From assembly GCA_051294375.1 (NCBI GenBank), contig CM119269.1:3266026-3330025 (forward strand): a DNA stretch of 64,000 nucleotides, in the 5' to 3' direction. How positions within the stretch are numbered: the first letter of the stretch is position 1; each line of letters begins with the position of its first letter. Source of the DNA: Paraspadella gotoi (lineage: Eukaryota > Chaetognatha). Below are positions 21,546-34,160 of the stretch, in pieces. Made by a program: the position numbers and the translations under genes. Below the pieces are notes generated by a model that was not told the DNA's origin, did not search any database, and saw only the letters and a list, made by a program, of their open reading frames with translations.

Positions 21546-22319
21546 TCCCTTTCCTTTCCTCTCCGACTTTTCCAAATTTGCGTTTTCCAATGCAGAGATC
21601 GAGAAACGAGTATAACAGAATCCATCTTCGCCTGAATCGCTTTTTCTTCCCAATATCGACCCTATTCGATGTAATTTTCATCCTCCCTCGACCGTCCTAT
21701 GCATAGTATGCAGCCTCCACTGGTCATATAGAACCACCAAATCGCTACCCGATTCTCCGGTCTCCGTTTTCTCTGACTCCTTTACCACAATCCCACGTGA
21801 GCATCTTTATTCGCCGCTGACTCGCACACACTCAACGAATTTTTGGTCATCGCGTCGCGAATGGAAATTCTCTAGAGTTCGAGGTAGAAACCACGAAAGT
21901 TAACATTAGTCTAATAATAGTTAAATTACAACCATTCCACCAGTCGGACGCAGATGAGTTATTATTGGGATGAAATAATTGTTGTCGCCAATTGCATGTT
22001 AGATGCCCGCGAGATAGTATGGTAAGAAAAAAAAGACATAATGCTACCAGGTAGGAACTAGGATATTTCATTTAAGAGAAAAAACGATTAAAATTATGAA
22101 ATAGAACGAACAACAATTCTTTAACCCTAAAGTACCGATGCACTATCTTTCTTCGGCTTCCGCTGCAGCTGCTGAAGCGGCGGTGCGGCGGAGACGCCGC
22201 CGTTTTACGGCGTCGGCGACACGCAAACTGCGACAGGAGTGCGTAAATTACCGGAGAGGCGGATTTGTGGTCGCAGTTGAGGTTCCATGGGTGTCGGAGA
22301 ATGGGGATGGAGAAAGAGG

Positions 22320-22760
22320 TTGCGGGAGAAGAAGGGAGAAGAGAGGAAAAAAAAGAGAAGAGAGAGAAGAAAAGAAGAAGAGAACAAGAAAGAGAAAGAA
22401 AGCAGAAAAGAAAAGAAAAGAAAAGAAGAAAGAAAAGAAAAGAAAGAAAAGAGAAGAGAGAAAAGAGACGAGACGAGACGAGAAAAGAAATACATATAAA
22501 AGAAAAGAAAGAAAGGAAAGAACGAGGGAGAAGAGCAGAGAGTGAGGAATACCAAAGAAGACAAGAAGTAAATAAAAAGAAAAGACAGAAAGGAAGAATA
22601 GAAGAGAAGAAAAGGAAATTTCGTGAGAAAAGGAAAAAGAGAAGGAAGATAAGTAAGGCTAGGAAGGAAGAGACGGAAGGCAAGAAGGAGCAGAAGGAAG
22701 GAAGGCAAGGAAGGAAGGAAGGGAAGGAAGGAGGAAGGAAGTGACGGGAAGGAAGGAAGG
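22320..22760. repeat. Long polypurine tract, copy 2
   Basis: Complement of the pyrimidine tract at 18,088-18,545. Lys/Glu/Arg-rich open frames here are by-products of composition. Confidence 0.9.
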
Positions 22761-23149
22761 GAAGAAGGTACGAGGGGAAAGTAATGGTGAGTTACAGTAA
22801 GTGGAAGTCTCTGCGGGTGGAGCAAGCAGTGTTGTTGACTCCTGAGGCGAGAGCGAGTATCGACCGACAATTGATCATCAGAGGAAAAGAAAGATTTGGA
22901 TAGAAATCAAAGGATATCGATATATAGATAGTGAGGTAATTAATTTGAAATTTTTGTAAGGTGGCTCCTGTCTCGAATATCACCAGATATTTGTTCCATC
23001 GTCCAATTACAGAATAGTTCACTAAATCGGATTAAATTAATGCAGTTTTCACGACGGTTCGAACGCCCAGAAACTACTAAGAATCCCCACTTTAAATTGC
23101 AGTCACCGCTAGAACCATCGTCACTGCCTTTTTTAACGCAGCGTACACG

Positions 23150-23400
23150 GCAGTCACTGTCACGATCTCGACTCTCACCGACTCTCCCGATTACGAGCGA
23201 CTCTCACCGACGTCTCACGACGACTCGTCACGCGACTCTCCCGTGAGCTCATCACCGATGGTCTCGCTCACCGACTCCTCAGACCGATCTCCTCCCGACC
23301 CCGAGCTGTCACGGACTCTCACCGACTTCACCGACTCTCACACGACATCCCACCGACTCTCACCGGCACTCTCGTCCGACTCTCACCGACTGTCACGACG
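23150..23400. repeat. Decamer minisatellite, copy 2 (eroded)
   Basis: CGACTCTCAC-type units with many interruptions; compare the nearly perfect array at 36,300-36,520. Confidence 0.8.
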
Positions 23401-23724
23401 CCCTCAGTGATTAAAAATCAGGAAATCGACTGAGGCAGATCAAGACGCCGGAGACTTTTTCTCTTAGCGCTTCGATCTCCTGCACCAAATTTTTATTACA
23501 TTTCCCATTCGCGAATCTTGGCGGGCGAGAATTGGAGTGGAGGGGAGGGAAGATGGGTGGGGGTGGGGGTGGGGGGCGGTTGAAATTGATGGTTTGAGGG
23601 GCTATCGGGGGTGGCCCTGGGGCCGGGTAGGGGGGGGGGAAATGGTAGGACAGAGAATTTTTATAGAGGTGGAATAGTTTTTAAAACTCAGAACGATAAG
23701 ATAATCAGTTAATTTTATTTTATT

Positions 23725-23728
23725 GATG

Positions 23729-23759
<31 letters not shown>

Positions 23760-23835
23760 TTATTATTTATTTATTTATTTTATTTATTTATCTATTATTT
23801 TTATTTATTTATTTATTTTTTTTTTTTTATTTATC
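23725..23835. repeat. (TTTA)n tract, copy 2
   Basis: Counterpart of the (AAAT)n tract at 17,036-17,155. Confidence 0.9.
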
Positions 23836-24379
23836 TCAATTGTTTTGATTGATGGGATTGATTGATTGATAAAATAAAAGGTTTCGGCAGATCAATAAAA
23901 GAAGGGAAAAGTCGAAATACATTTGATCGCGGAATGGGAGAAATAAAATTAGCGCGAATTCGGGAGAGCAGGAGAGAAACAAATTTGTTGGTCGCGAGGA
24001 AATCGTTTGGGGAAATAAAAAGTAAAGGCGGGCATTTAACGTTGGTGAGAAGAAGAACCTTTTCTATTGGAGGAGTGAATTTCAAAGCGGAGGAATCTGA
24101 AAAAAAAAAAATATCGACTCGAGATATAGAGAGGGAGAAAGGAAAATCGATGGGCGGCTAGTGACTAGTGACTTCGTGACCGTCACAGCGCCTACGAACT
24201 CGGCTGGGGATTTCCTCGTAATCTGCGGCAAGAGGTGAAATCTGAAAGGCTTTCTCACGCGGGGGATGATTGAGGAAGTCGAATTCTCGTAAGGTGATCC
24301 TCGGCGTCACGTGAATCACGTTCACATCACAGATCCAGATCTTAATTTTCATCTTCTCAAAAGTGTTGGTTTTTTTTCA

Positions 24380-24640
24380 GAGCCACGTGCGATGGAAGAG
24401 ATTTCGTGGGAAAAAAAATAGCGGAATCCTCGCTCGACGACGATGACGGACGACGGATGACAACGACGTATGCAACACGAGACGTGACGAGGATGACGCG
24501 ATGAAAACGTTGTCGATCTGACCTGTCAAGTCAAGTGAGAAGTCAAAGATCGACGACGAACGATGACGTCGACGATTCGCGTCGACGACGAACGACGACG
24601 ATGACAATGACGATGACGACAACGATGACGAGACGATAAC
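24380..24640 (+). CDS. Possible Asp-rich exon over GAC tract, copy 2 (broken)
   Basis: TTTTTTTTCAG ends at about 24,380 and is followed by the same AGCCACGTGCGATG start as in copies 1 and 3. The following Asp-rich frame is interrupted in this copy. See 37,455-37,618 for the open version. Confidence 0.2.
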
Positions 24641-25649
24641 GAACATCGCAGATAAACGGAAATGACATTAGGACGCGAGTTTACGTCAACCGAGGCGGCT
24701 CTTGAATCTGACGAAGTCAGCCTACAGTGCAGACCGGTGTTTGTTTGAATAAAACTTATTTCTATGTTGATGAATTTTTTTTATATTGTTATTTGTTTAT
24801 GAGTTTTTTCGTCATATAGAAATTGTGATCAGAATATTGCAATCTTTGGCTCGTTGAAAAAATTTTCCTTTGGCTTCGTTCTCATAAATTAACAAAATTT
24901 CGTAGTGAAAATTCTTTAGATATATAAATTTATTACGAGATTGTAATAAATGTCAATCGAGACATAGCGAAGAACGTTTAAACAAAACGTGACCACAAAA
25001 CCGTCTCATTGAAACGACATGATTAAAATTATTATTTCATTCATTTCTTAAGACGAAAGCCCTCGTCTTTTTCGTATTTATCTTTCGGTAATTTGCAGAC
25101 CCTTTAGACGTCTTTATTTCCAGAGTTCAAGAAATGGTTTTTAGAAACTTAATAAGATATTATGAAAAAAGGATTTAACTTAAAATATATGGATTAAATA
25201 AACCTTCTTTTTTTTAACATTAAAAAAATTCATTTTTTAAAAAATGTTTAAAAATGTATGCCTTTTATAAAAAGTTTGCATTTTTAATCGCTTAATTTTT
25301 GACGTCAAAAAGCAATTATTAAAAAAGTGTTATTAGGATTGATTGTCCAACGATTTTAGACAAGTGACTGTCACAACGAAGTCAAGTTTTCGATCCTTCG
25401 AGATTAAACGAATAGAAAACATTCCCAAGACACGACAGGTCCGCCGTTAAAACGGAAAATAAAACCTGGCGAAGAAATTAATATCGAAACTAATGTTTTC
25501 TTACCCTTTGGATCTAATTAGCAACTCTACAATATTTGTAAAAAAAACAAAGAATGACAAACAATTACAGAACGCATGACCACAAGACAAGGAATGACAA
25601 CGAGAAAGACACAACGATGACCGAACGGTGTCGCCATGGCTGTATGAAG

Positions 25650-25742
25650 ACGAGGAAGAAGGAGAAGAAGAAGAAGAAAGAAGAGAAGAAGAAGAAGAAG
25701 AAGAAAGAAGAAGAAGAAGAGGCAAGAAGAAGAAGAAGACGG
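25650..25742. repeat. (GAA)n tract, copy 2
   Basis: Counterpart of the (TTC)n tract at 15,133-15,223. Confidence 0.85.
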
Positions 25743-25772
25743 AGACACCATGGCGCCGATGTCGGCATTTTG

Positions 25773-25840
25773 TGACGTCAATATGACGACGAGAAAGACG
25801 ACGACGAAGACGACGCCACGACGCGCGGCCGGTATAAAAG
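25773..25840 (+). promoter_or_regulatory. CRE plus TATA core promoter, copy 2
   Basis: TGACGTCA at 25,773-25,780 and TATAAAAG at 25,833-25,840, in the same order and near-identical spacing as copies 1 and 3, pointing toward the coding exons at 27.1-28.4 kb. Confidence 0.55.
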
Positions 25841-27129
25841 AGCCCGCGCCTCCCCTTAAGTTAAAGTCTGGAATATCTAGAATCTTCCACTTAAAAAAAG
25901 TATTTGAAAACGGCATTCAATTTTGCACTTCCGTTTCAAGCTCTGTCTACTTGCCAAGTTTTTTTAAAAAATAAACTAAACGCGAAAAAATATCGCAACG
26001 ATACCGAGATATTTCAAATCAAATAAAACATAATAAATTTCATTGTTAAAAATAAAACGTCAAAATTATCAAAAGACAAAACAATCGCAGGTTGAAAAAT
26101 TAACACCACGCTCTTAAGAATTTCACGAATGTAAACTCAGTCCTGCAATAACGCTTCCAGTTTCCGTTCTGGGATTGGCGAACAGCAAAAAAAGTAAAAA
26201 TAAAACACTTTAAATCTGGCGCGTTTTTCTTCTCCGTTTTCGCTAGACGAATCCACGGCGTTTCACAAAACTACGAACAGACAACATAACGGACACAAAA
26301 ATACCTTTAAACTTTTCTTTCTTTACTCCCGGTTTTTTCCCGTCTCACTCATTGTGACGGGCTCGTGAGGACCGCACCTGGTTCACCGTAACGTCTGCGT
26401 GTCCGGTTCCAAATTTGGAACGCTGTCGTGTCAGCGCACACTTTGTTTTGTTTCCGCGTTTACAATAAAATCGGCGTCGCGTTCATCGTCGACCAGAAAA
26501 TACTCATTTCGTCTGTTGACCGTTCGACGAAGACACGATACGGCACAGACAAGAGATAGACGAGAGGACAAAAACTCAATTGCCAACAATCTTTTAATTG
26601 ACCTCTAAGCAATACAGAAAACCTTTAAAAATCTCTAAATCTACTAAAAAAAATATAAAAAACTCGACTTCTGCTACGAAGTCAATTTTCCAAGGTCTAT
26701 CTACACCCAACCGAATCTCTTGTTTCGATACGAACGCATGGACAAAAAAGAAAACGAGAAAACTAGCAGAAGTAAATAGTTAAACGCCGAACAAAAAACA
26801 AAAACGCGATCACGAAACCGCCGATGAAGAATGTGGAAAAAATCTCAAAAAATCTCAACTTTTCCTCCCTATGATCTCTAAAACACATTCTTCCTCTTCT
26901 CTTCCTCGCTCATCTGCTCTTCCTCGTCGTCCTTTCCGGCGTCGTTATCGGCTCCGTCCGTGGGCGCCGATCGAAGTGGCGCCGGCGGCGGGAGTCGTGC
27001 CTGAAAGCGGCGCCGGCAGCGCTTCGGACGGAGCTGCTGTCGAAATCGCTTCCTTCGGGCCTCGCTTCTTCTCTCGATTCGGTGACGAGTCTCCGATCTC
27101 TCCCCTTCTAAACACCCCTCGACGATCCT

Positions 27130-27887
27130 CTCCGACTCTGTGGAATTTCTCGAGGAGCAACTGCGGAATCTTCCCAGAGAGGACGATGAGAGTTTCGCCG
27201 GAAGATTCCTCGGACGCGGAGGCAACGAGGAGGATGTTGGAAGGCGATTCATGGAGGCGGAGGCGGAGAAGATGGTGAGGAGCGAAAGAGAGAGTGGGGG
27301 AGGAAGAGGAAAGGTGACGACTCGGAGAGAGATGAGAGAAGAGAGGGAGGAGAGAGAGAGGAAGAATGAAGGGAAATTGAGGAATCGATACGCGAGTGGG
27401 GAAGAGAGAAAGGGAAAGAATGGAGGAGATAAAGAGACGAGAGAGAACGATGAAGGGCTGAGGAAGAAGGAGGCTCAGCGCGAAGGACGCACCAGCCAAG
27501 CGGCGCATAGCGTCTATTTGCCGCAGTCATTTTGGCGTCAATTGCCGACGGCTCCGTGGGAGTCACGACCGACCACGCGACGCAATCGGACGCCGACGAA
27601 ATCCGCTCGAGGGGAAAGCGCAACTTGCTCACGGATCTTCTTCGACCACACATGAACGAACTGACGGCCAAGCGGGAAACGAAAACGGTGCGGGGCGGCG
27701 GCGGCGGCTGGAGGCAACGAGCGATAACGGAGGCGGCAGGCAGCATGAGACGGCGGCAAGCGGCGGTAGAATGGCAAGCGACGTTTAAAGAATCCCCAGC
27801 AAGACTAGACGAATGTCTATGATCAGAAGGACGCATAGAAGGAGAAAGAATAGTATGCGCGGGACTGGAGGAATTGAGAGAGCCCAG
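27130..27887 (+). CDS. Unnamed coiled-coil-like gene, main coding region, copy 2 (frame-broken)
   Basis: Frames here include EFLEEQLRNLPREDDE (from about 27,140) and a later frame with DEIRSRGKRNLLTDLLRPH, followed by ITEAAGSMRRRQAAVEWQAT up to about 27,790. Copy 2 is the only copy open across AGSMRRRQAAVEWQ, while copy 3 is the only one open across the last part (YESLIKNHEEMLRGLEIERDQ, less one residue at each side in my count). A GTGAGG donor starts at 27,888. Together the copies support a helical, highly charged protein. I do not recognise the family. Confidence 0.5.
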
Positions 27888-28220
27888 GTGAGGACGAGTC
27901 ATGTGAAAAGGAGGAAATGACATGTTGAAAAGGATGGAGCCATTTTAGACGAGAGTTTAACATATTTAACGGTCCACTAGTCCTAGTATTCTTGGACACA
28001 AAACAGTAAGATGCGTTGGACGCATGACATGGTTTGAAAATTATATTGTGATAATAAGAAGTTTTTGTAAGTATAAGCATAACTTTTTAAATTTTTAATC
28101 GACCATGAAAACAAGGATCGTTGAGACTGTTTGGACAATTGTCCATTTTCGCATCCTTATTTCATATGTTTAATGTTTTATATTATATATTTCCTTTTTC
28201 CCAACATCTGGGTTTTTCAG

Positions 28221-28399
28221 ATGACGGAGAGGCTCGTCGACTGACTGACGAAAGGCCATCTTCATGCTGAGGGGCTTTGTCTGGCGGTGGAACTCTGCTT
28301 CGTCAAACTTTGAAGAGCGGCCCTTTAATGAACGACTTCTCAATGTCAACGGCTTCCGGAAAATTTTCTCTTTCTCAAAAGAAAGTAGTCGACGAATGA
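28221..28399 (+). CDS. Terminal exon of the unnamed gene, copy 2 (frame-broken)
   Basis: TTTTTCAG ends at 28,220. The start ATGACGGAGAGG lacks one base relative to copy 1 and the exon is 179 instead of 177 bp, so the 58-codon frame is lost. The TGA at 28,397-28,399 corresponds to the copy 1 stop. The last codon is GAA here and in copy 3, AAA in copy 1. Confidence 0.55.
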
Positions 28400-28419
28400 G
28401 TGCGCGCGCGCAAGCGCAA

Positions 28420-29900
28420 GCGCACTGCTCTACCTGCAGTGTTTTTGTCCACGAAATGGCAGATTTCCGATTCAGAAAGTCTCGCCTCTCCAAAAACTGT
28501 CAAGAAATATGGGTCTCAGAAGAAGCAATGCGATGAATTGGGGAAAATTCTATCGAATTTTTTTCTTTTAAATTTGACTATTTAAGGGGTCGTTCATTTG
28601 CTCTCGTGTCAATTCGCCCTTTTCTTTTTTTTCGTCAGGACAAAATTTTTCACTGCAGTTTGTTGAACAAGCTAATGTGAGAATCTTGCTCAAAGATACG
28701 ATACTCTCCTTAAAGGATCGAAAGGAAATGGCGGATGAGAAGAAACCCAAAACGAGCATTTTCTATTTTTATTCATTTTAAATATAAAAATTAAAATGAG
28801 CGCACTTTAATTTGGTTTCTTCCTTGCAAGAACATTATTTCTATGAGATATCGTAGTTATTTATTTTCTAGAATTGCTAAAATATTTATTCTTTAATCAA
28901 TGTGTCATAAGCGCAATACGTGTTAAAGAAAAAAAATAGCGTTTAAAATGAAATCGTCATTAATCGCTGTTGAAGTGTAAGCAAACGTGAATTAGGAATT
29001 AAGGCTCAATCATTTCTTTGATACAACTGTCGTTCTATTTGTCATCGTGTGAAAACCAGTACTTCCTAATCTTCTTTTATTTACTTAAAAGTTTGTAGTA
29101 ACGTAAATATAATGTGAACAACAAAGCTTTTCAATATTAATAACAATATATTTACAACCAAGAATAGTATGCAGAATAAATACGATAATTCGCGGTTTGG
29201 TAATCAAGATTAAAGTTTAAACAAAAAAAACATCTAGATAGATAACATCAAACGAGTATTTTATTTTAATTACAAACTGATAGAAGATTACATTTCCCTC
29301 GCCTTGAGAGTCTTTTTTTTTGGGGTTTTTTTGCTTGACAAATTTTCTCTAACAAGGCAGCTCTTTGCGTGAAAATTATTGGACTAAAGAAGGTACATTG
29401 GTCTTTTTTTCCAAGTAACAATGAAATTAAAGTCTAACATTACGGAGCATACGTAACCCGGGGGCGCCTCTGTTACACTGAGAAAAAGACTTATTATAGC
29501 TTTTCCAAAAACCTTTACGGAATAAATCTCTACAGTTATTAAACGTACTTAAGATCGCTCTGTGTTAGCTTGGGTTTGGAAACTAGAATCGTATGTTAAC
29601 CGAAATGAAGGGTTTTCAGAATGCTAGTACATCTACTTTCACGGCAAACGAGTTGTGTTAATAAATATTTGTAGGGGAATGTCAGCGAGACTGCTGAAAT
29701 GACACCGACACTGCACAAGCAGGGAATTAACGTATGCGCTCAACAGTCGAAAAAATTGAGGGTGTTCGAGCCATAAAAATTAGATTAAAGAACCAAAATA
29801 TTATTTAAGATTTATAATAGTAGATGGCGCAGCTTTAATTCTTATTCTTAGTAGGCTCACAACTCTATCATAAGCGTATAGATTTGGCTTTTGGAATTCC
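28420..29900. other. AT-rich segment of copy 2, no gene recognised
   Basis: Counterpart of 10,990-12,480. No frame is shared with the other copies. Confidence 0.4.
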
Positions 29901-30166
29901 GCATTTGGCAACACAATCTTAAACTTTAATGAGATTTCATGGTTAAATGAACTTTTCAACACTTTCTACGAAACCCATCGGAATCATGACGAAAATCTGA
30001 AATACCTTAACTAAACATCGATCGATCCGAACGCCGCTCCATTAGATTTAGGATAAAAGAGCAATTAATTAAAGAGGAGTCACGAAAAAGGATAATGTGT
30101 CATCCTTAAAACGACTTTGTGTTCCGTTAAATTGGATTTTTAAAGCTCGCCGCGCATTCTTACGCT

Positions 30167-30167
<1 letters not shown>

Positions 30168-30206
<39 letters not shown>
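30168..30206. repeat. (CGT)n trinucleotide tract
   Basis: About 13 units; the inverted copy at about 32,965-33,010 is GAC-type. Confidence 0.9.
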
Positions 30207-30566
30207 TGTTGTAGTCAATTCATGCGTGGATGTTTAATTTCCTTTTTTTTTCTCCTTTTGCACTTCATTTAAAAGAGGCCGTCAATTTTTGAAGTACCAT
30301 CTCTCCAATCCGTCACCCTCTTTGCAGAATAAATGAAAAATTCAGTTTATCATTAAACCTGCAGCTCACAATTCAAAATACAGTCTTTGCTAGTTTTTAA
30401 AAACAAACTTGAACTACGAAATGTCAACATGGCTCGTCCATATTCGACGCCTCGTAAAAAAAAACAAAAAAACAATCAAACAAACGGACGTCTTTCCAGC
30501 ATGATTAAAATCGAAACAAAAAGAAAATAAACAAAAGACTCGGATGTACATATAAACAAAAGATAA

Positions 30567-31494
30567 ATGGCTAACGCGAACTTTTACTCTTTGCCTCGAC
30601 CTCCTCGAGGAACGACGACGACGGCAACGACGACGACTACGACGACGACGAAATGGCCGGCGTCTCAGGATCGATTCTCTCCTCAGAACCCAAACAAATC
30701 CGGTTATCATCATCTCCGTCGGGTCCCGAGATCGAATCCACGAAATTCGCCGAATCAAGACTCGACTCATTTTCGGCCGGAAATTCGTCCGCCCGTTCGA
30801 CGTCAGCCACAACAACGACAACAGGATTACCGAGAACAACAACAACGACAACAACAACAACCAGAGCGTCTACAACATCAACAACATCATCGCCAAGAAA
30901 ACCAAACGCATTTTCGAGATCGACCGCCGCAGCGCGCGCAACCTCAAGAGGACAGAAAGAGAATCTCCTCGCCGCTGCCGCCACCTCCAGTGGCTCCCCC
31001 ACCGCCGTTTGACGACCGACCGTCCCAGCCGCCCCATCCGCCCCAGCCGCCCCCTCCCTTCAAAGGGTCGCCCCGCCGCAACAACTCGGATTCCGTCTAC
31101 GTCCGTCTCATCCGCCCAAACGGCGTCTTCGTCGATCGCGGCGGAAGAATCGGACTCGTTGTCGGCGGCAGCAGCGGCAGCGGCAGCAGCGGCTACGGCG
31201 TCGTCGGCAGCGGCGGAAGCGTTCAAACTCGCGGCGTCGTTAGTAACGGTAGAAGCGAAAAAATTGGAAGCGTGACAAATAGAGGAGGCGGTGGAAGCGA
31301 CTTTAGCTTCGGCGGCGACGACCTTCGCTACGAAGGTCGAAGCGGCGGAAGCGATCGTCCGCTCCTGCCTCATGATTCAGTCGTCTCGCGGGAAGAGTCG
31401 GTTGATGGCAGAGAGAGACGCCTAGCGGACGCTGCGACGAAGGGGATGGGAAAAAGGAACGCTTATCGCAACGACGACGACGAAAATAACGACG
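30567..31494 (+). CDS. Low-complexity Gln/Pro/Gly-rich protein fragment, unrecognised
   Basis: A plus frame is open for over 300 codons up to the gap. It starts MANANFYSLPRPPRG, then has a poly-Thr stretch, a Gln/Arg-rich stretch (residues about 80-125), a Pro-rich stretch (about 130-170), and Gly/Ser-rich sequence. Other frames are also long. One gives NNNNDNNNNQ followed by a basic helical stretch, another an Ala-rich run, because CAA and GCG repeats are open in several frames. The arm copy on the minus strand differs by indels, so the true frame is not settled. It could be a disordered regulatory protein. The 3' end is lost in the gap. Confidence 0.4.
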
Positions 31495-31519
31495 NNNNNN
31501 NNNNNNNNNNNNNNNNNNN
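31495..31519. other. Assembly gap, 25 N, at palindrome centre
   Basis: Exactly 25 N between the two arms of the 29,919-33,262 palindrome. To its right is a CGGCGTCGGCTG repeat whose complement is the array at 42,800-42,843. Confidence 0.99.
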
Positions 31520-31846
31520 CGGCGTCGGCTGCGGCGCGCTCGCGCCCTGCGGCGTCGGCTGGCGGCGTCGGCTGCGGGGCGGGATGGCTAGTTTACGATG
31601 TCCTCGCCTTTCATGAGTTTCGTCGTGTTATATTTCGTCGTCGGTCGTTGGCGATAACGGTGTTCCTTTTCCCCATCCCTTCGTCGCAGTCGTCCGCTAG
31701 GCGTCTCTCCTCTGCCATCGAACGGTACTTTCCCCGCGAGACGACTGAATCATTGAGGCAGGAGCGGACGATCGCTATTCCGCGCTTCGACTTCGTAGCG
31801 AAGGTCCGTGCCGCCCGAAGCTAAAAGTTCGCTTCACCACCGCTCC

Positions 31847-32560
31847 TCATTTGTTCACAGCTTCCAATTTTTTCGCTTCTAAACGCGCATTACTAACGAC
31901 GCCCGCGAGTTTGAAACGCTTCCGCCGATGCCGGACGAACGCCGTAGCCGCTGCTGCCGCTGCCGCTGCATGCCGCCGACAACGAAGCCGAGATTCTTCG
32001 CCGCGATCGAACGAAGGACGCCGTTTGGGCGGGATGAGACGGACGTAGACGGAATCCGAGTTGTTGGCGGCGGGGCGACCCTTTGAAGGGAGGGGGCGGC
32101 TGGGCGGATGGGGCCGGCTGGGACGGTCGTACGTCGTCAAACGGCGGTGGGGGAGCTCACTGGAGGTGGCGGGCAGCGGCGAGGAGATTCTCTTCTGTCC
32201 TCTTGAGGTGCGCAGCGCTGCGCGGTCGATCTCGAAAAATGCGTTGGTTTTCTGTGGACGATGTTGTTTATGTTGTAGACGCCTCTGGTTGTTGTTGTTG
32301 TCGTTGTTGTTGTTCTCGGTAATCCCTGTTGTCGTTGTTGTGGTGACGTCGAACGGGCGGACGAAATTTCCGGCCGAAGAAATGATGCGAGTCTTGAATT
32401 CGGAATTTGCGTGGTATTCGATCTCGGGACCAGAGTGAGAATGATGATAACCGGCATTTGTTTGGGTTCTGGAGGAGAGAATCAATCCTGAGACGCCCGG
32501 CATTTCGTGTCGTCGAAGTCGTCGTGGTTGCCGTCGTCGTCCGTTCCTCGAGGAGGTCGA
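31847..32560 (-). pseudogene. Inverted, frame-altered copy of the low-complexity protein fragment
   Basis: The minus-strand frame 31,847-32,503 matches the plus-strand fragment at 30,650-31,270 in patches (SSPLP, NNSDSVYVRLI, EAKKLEA), with frame changes between patches. It is probably a second, noisier reading of the same DNA. Confidence 0.6.
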
Positions 32561-33630
32561 GGCAAAGAGTAAAAGTTCGCGCGTTAGGCCATTTATCTTT
32601 GTTTATAATGTACATCCCGAAGTTTTTTGTTTATTTTCTTCGTTTCCGTTATTTAATCAATGCTGGAAAGACGTCCGTTTGTTTGATTGTTTTTTTGTTT
32701 TTTTTCGAGGCGTCGAATATGGAGAGGCCATGTTGGACATTTCGTAGTTCAAGTTTGGTTTGTTAAAAACTAGCCAAAGACTGTATTTTGAATTGTTAGC
32801 TGGCAGTTAATGATAAAACCTGAATTTTTCCATTTATTCTGCAAAGAGGGTGACGGGATTGGAGAGATGGTACTTCAAAAATTGACGGCCTCTTTTAATG
32901 AAGTGGCAAAAGGAGAAAAAAAAAGGAAATTAAACATCCACGCAGTGAATTGACTACGAACAAGCGACGAGGACGAAGACGACGACTGACGACGACGACG
33001 ACGACGACGAGCGTAAGAATTGCGCGGCGAGCTTTAAAAATCCAATTTACGGATACAAAGTTCGTTTTAAGGATGAACACATTAATACCTTTTTCGTGAC
33101 TCCTCTTTAATTAATTGCTCTTTTATCCTAAATCTAATGGAGCGGCGTTCGGATCGATCGATGTTTTAGTTAAGGTATTTCAGATTTTCCGTCATGATTC
33201 CGATGGTTTTCGTAGAAAGTGGTTGAAAAGTTCATTTAAACATGAATCTCATTAAAGTTTTATAGATCGAGTAAGAAAGCGGCGGAATTCTAAAGAAGTA
33301 ACGCGATATTTTAGAATTTAACATCGGAAAATCGTTATTTGTGCGGCCGACTTGGAATGATGTTCTTGTTATATTAAATTTTATTGTTTTTTTATTAATC
33401 ATTTGTGGTTTAGTATATTTTAATTGGTTATGTTGTTGTGATACGTGAACGAAGAATACAATGTGAAAAGAAAAAGAGAGTCAAAAAAATTCTCAATTAA
33501 AGGTTTCACACAGTACGAATTTTAAAAAATTGGAGATTTTATTATTTGTGTCGTTTTTGGAGAAAAAAAAAATTCGAAGTAGTAAGGAAAAAATGCATTT
33601 CAATTGACGGCAATTAACAACGAAAGGTCG

Positions 33631-33631
<1 letters not shown>

Positions 33632-33668
<37 letters not shown>

Positions 33669-33676
33669 GTCTCGTG

Positions 33677-33708
<32 letters not shown>

Positions 33709-33744
33709 ATCTTTCTCTCTCTCTTTTTTGCTTTATCTCTTCTT

Positions 33745-33782
<38 letters not shown>

Positions 33783-33845
33783 TCTCCTCTCCATCTCTCT
33801 TCATCTCTCTCATCTCTCTCTCGTCTCTCTCTCTCTCTCTCCTCT
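33632..33845. repeat. (CT)n tract, left arm of CT/GA inverted pair, copy 3
   Basis: Counterpart of 20,360-20,570. The facing (GA)n arm is at 34,046-34,160. Confidence 0.9.
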
Positions 33846-34045
33846 CCCTACCCCGGCACATCTGGCATCTTGATTCGATCTCAAGAGACCACAAAACCAA
33901 TCTTTCCGACGAGAAAATAAAAAAAACCAAACAAAAAAATCACAGTACGGATATGTGGATAAAGATGCGGAAAGAACTAAACAAGTCAGTCCGGAGATCC
34001 GAACAGACACGAAAAAAAACAAATAGTTGGGGTGATAAAGAATAC

Positions 34046-34102
34046 GAGAGAGAGAGAGAGAGAAGAGAGAAGAGAGAGAGAAAGAGAGAGAGAGAGAGGA
34101 GT

Positions 34103-34160
<58 letters not shown>
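34046..34160. repeat. (GA)n tract, right arm of CT/GA inverted pair, copy 3
   Basis: Counterpart of 20,762-20,879. Confidence 0.9.

Larger units (their letters stand above)
19999..29917 (-). repeat. 10-kb repeat, copy 2
   Basis: Direct repeat of 33,263-42,797 and, from about 20,880, reverse complement of copy 1. It has about 880 bp (19,999-20,880) that copy 1 lacks, including the facing CT and GA tracts. Confidence 0.9.
29919..33262. repeat. 3.3-kb palindrome centred on an N gap
   Basis: The left arm 29,919-31,494 and right arm 31,520-33,262 are reverse complements with indels. For example ATCGATCGATCCGAACGCC near 30,020 pairs with GGCGTTCGGATCGATCGAT near 33,145, and the (CGT)n at about 30,168-30,206 pairs with (GAC)n at about 32,965-33,010. 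The right arm runs straight into copy 3 at 33,263. A perfectly central N gap argues for a fold-back artefact. Confidence 0.9.

Noticed and set aside
22138-22744. Open frames of 135-159 codons rich in Lys, Glu and Arg
   Set aside because: They arise from the polypurine tract; frames overlap one another, and the same tract in the other copies gives different peptides.
10965-29917. Large inverted repeat as a transposon with long terminal inverted repeats
   Set aside because: No transposase, integrase or polymerase gene and no target-site duplication; the arms meet at an N gap and differ by indels, so fold-back assembly explains it better.
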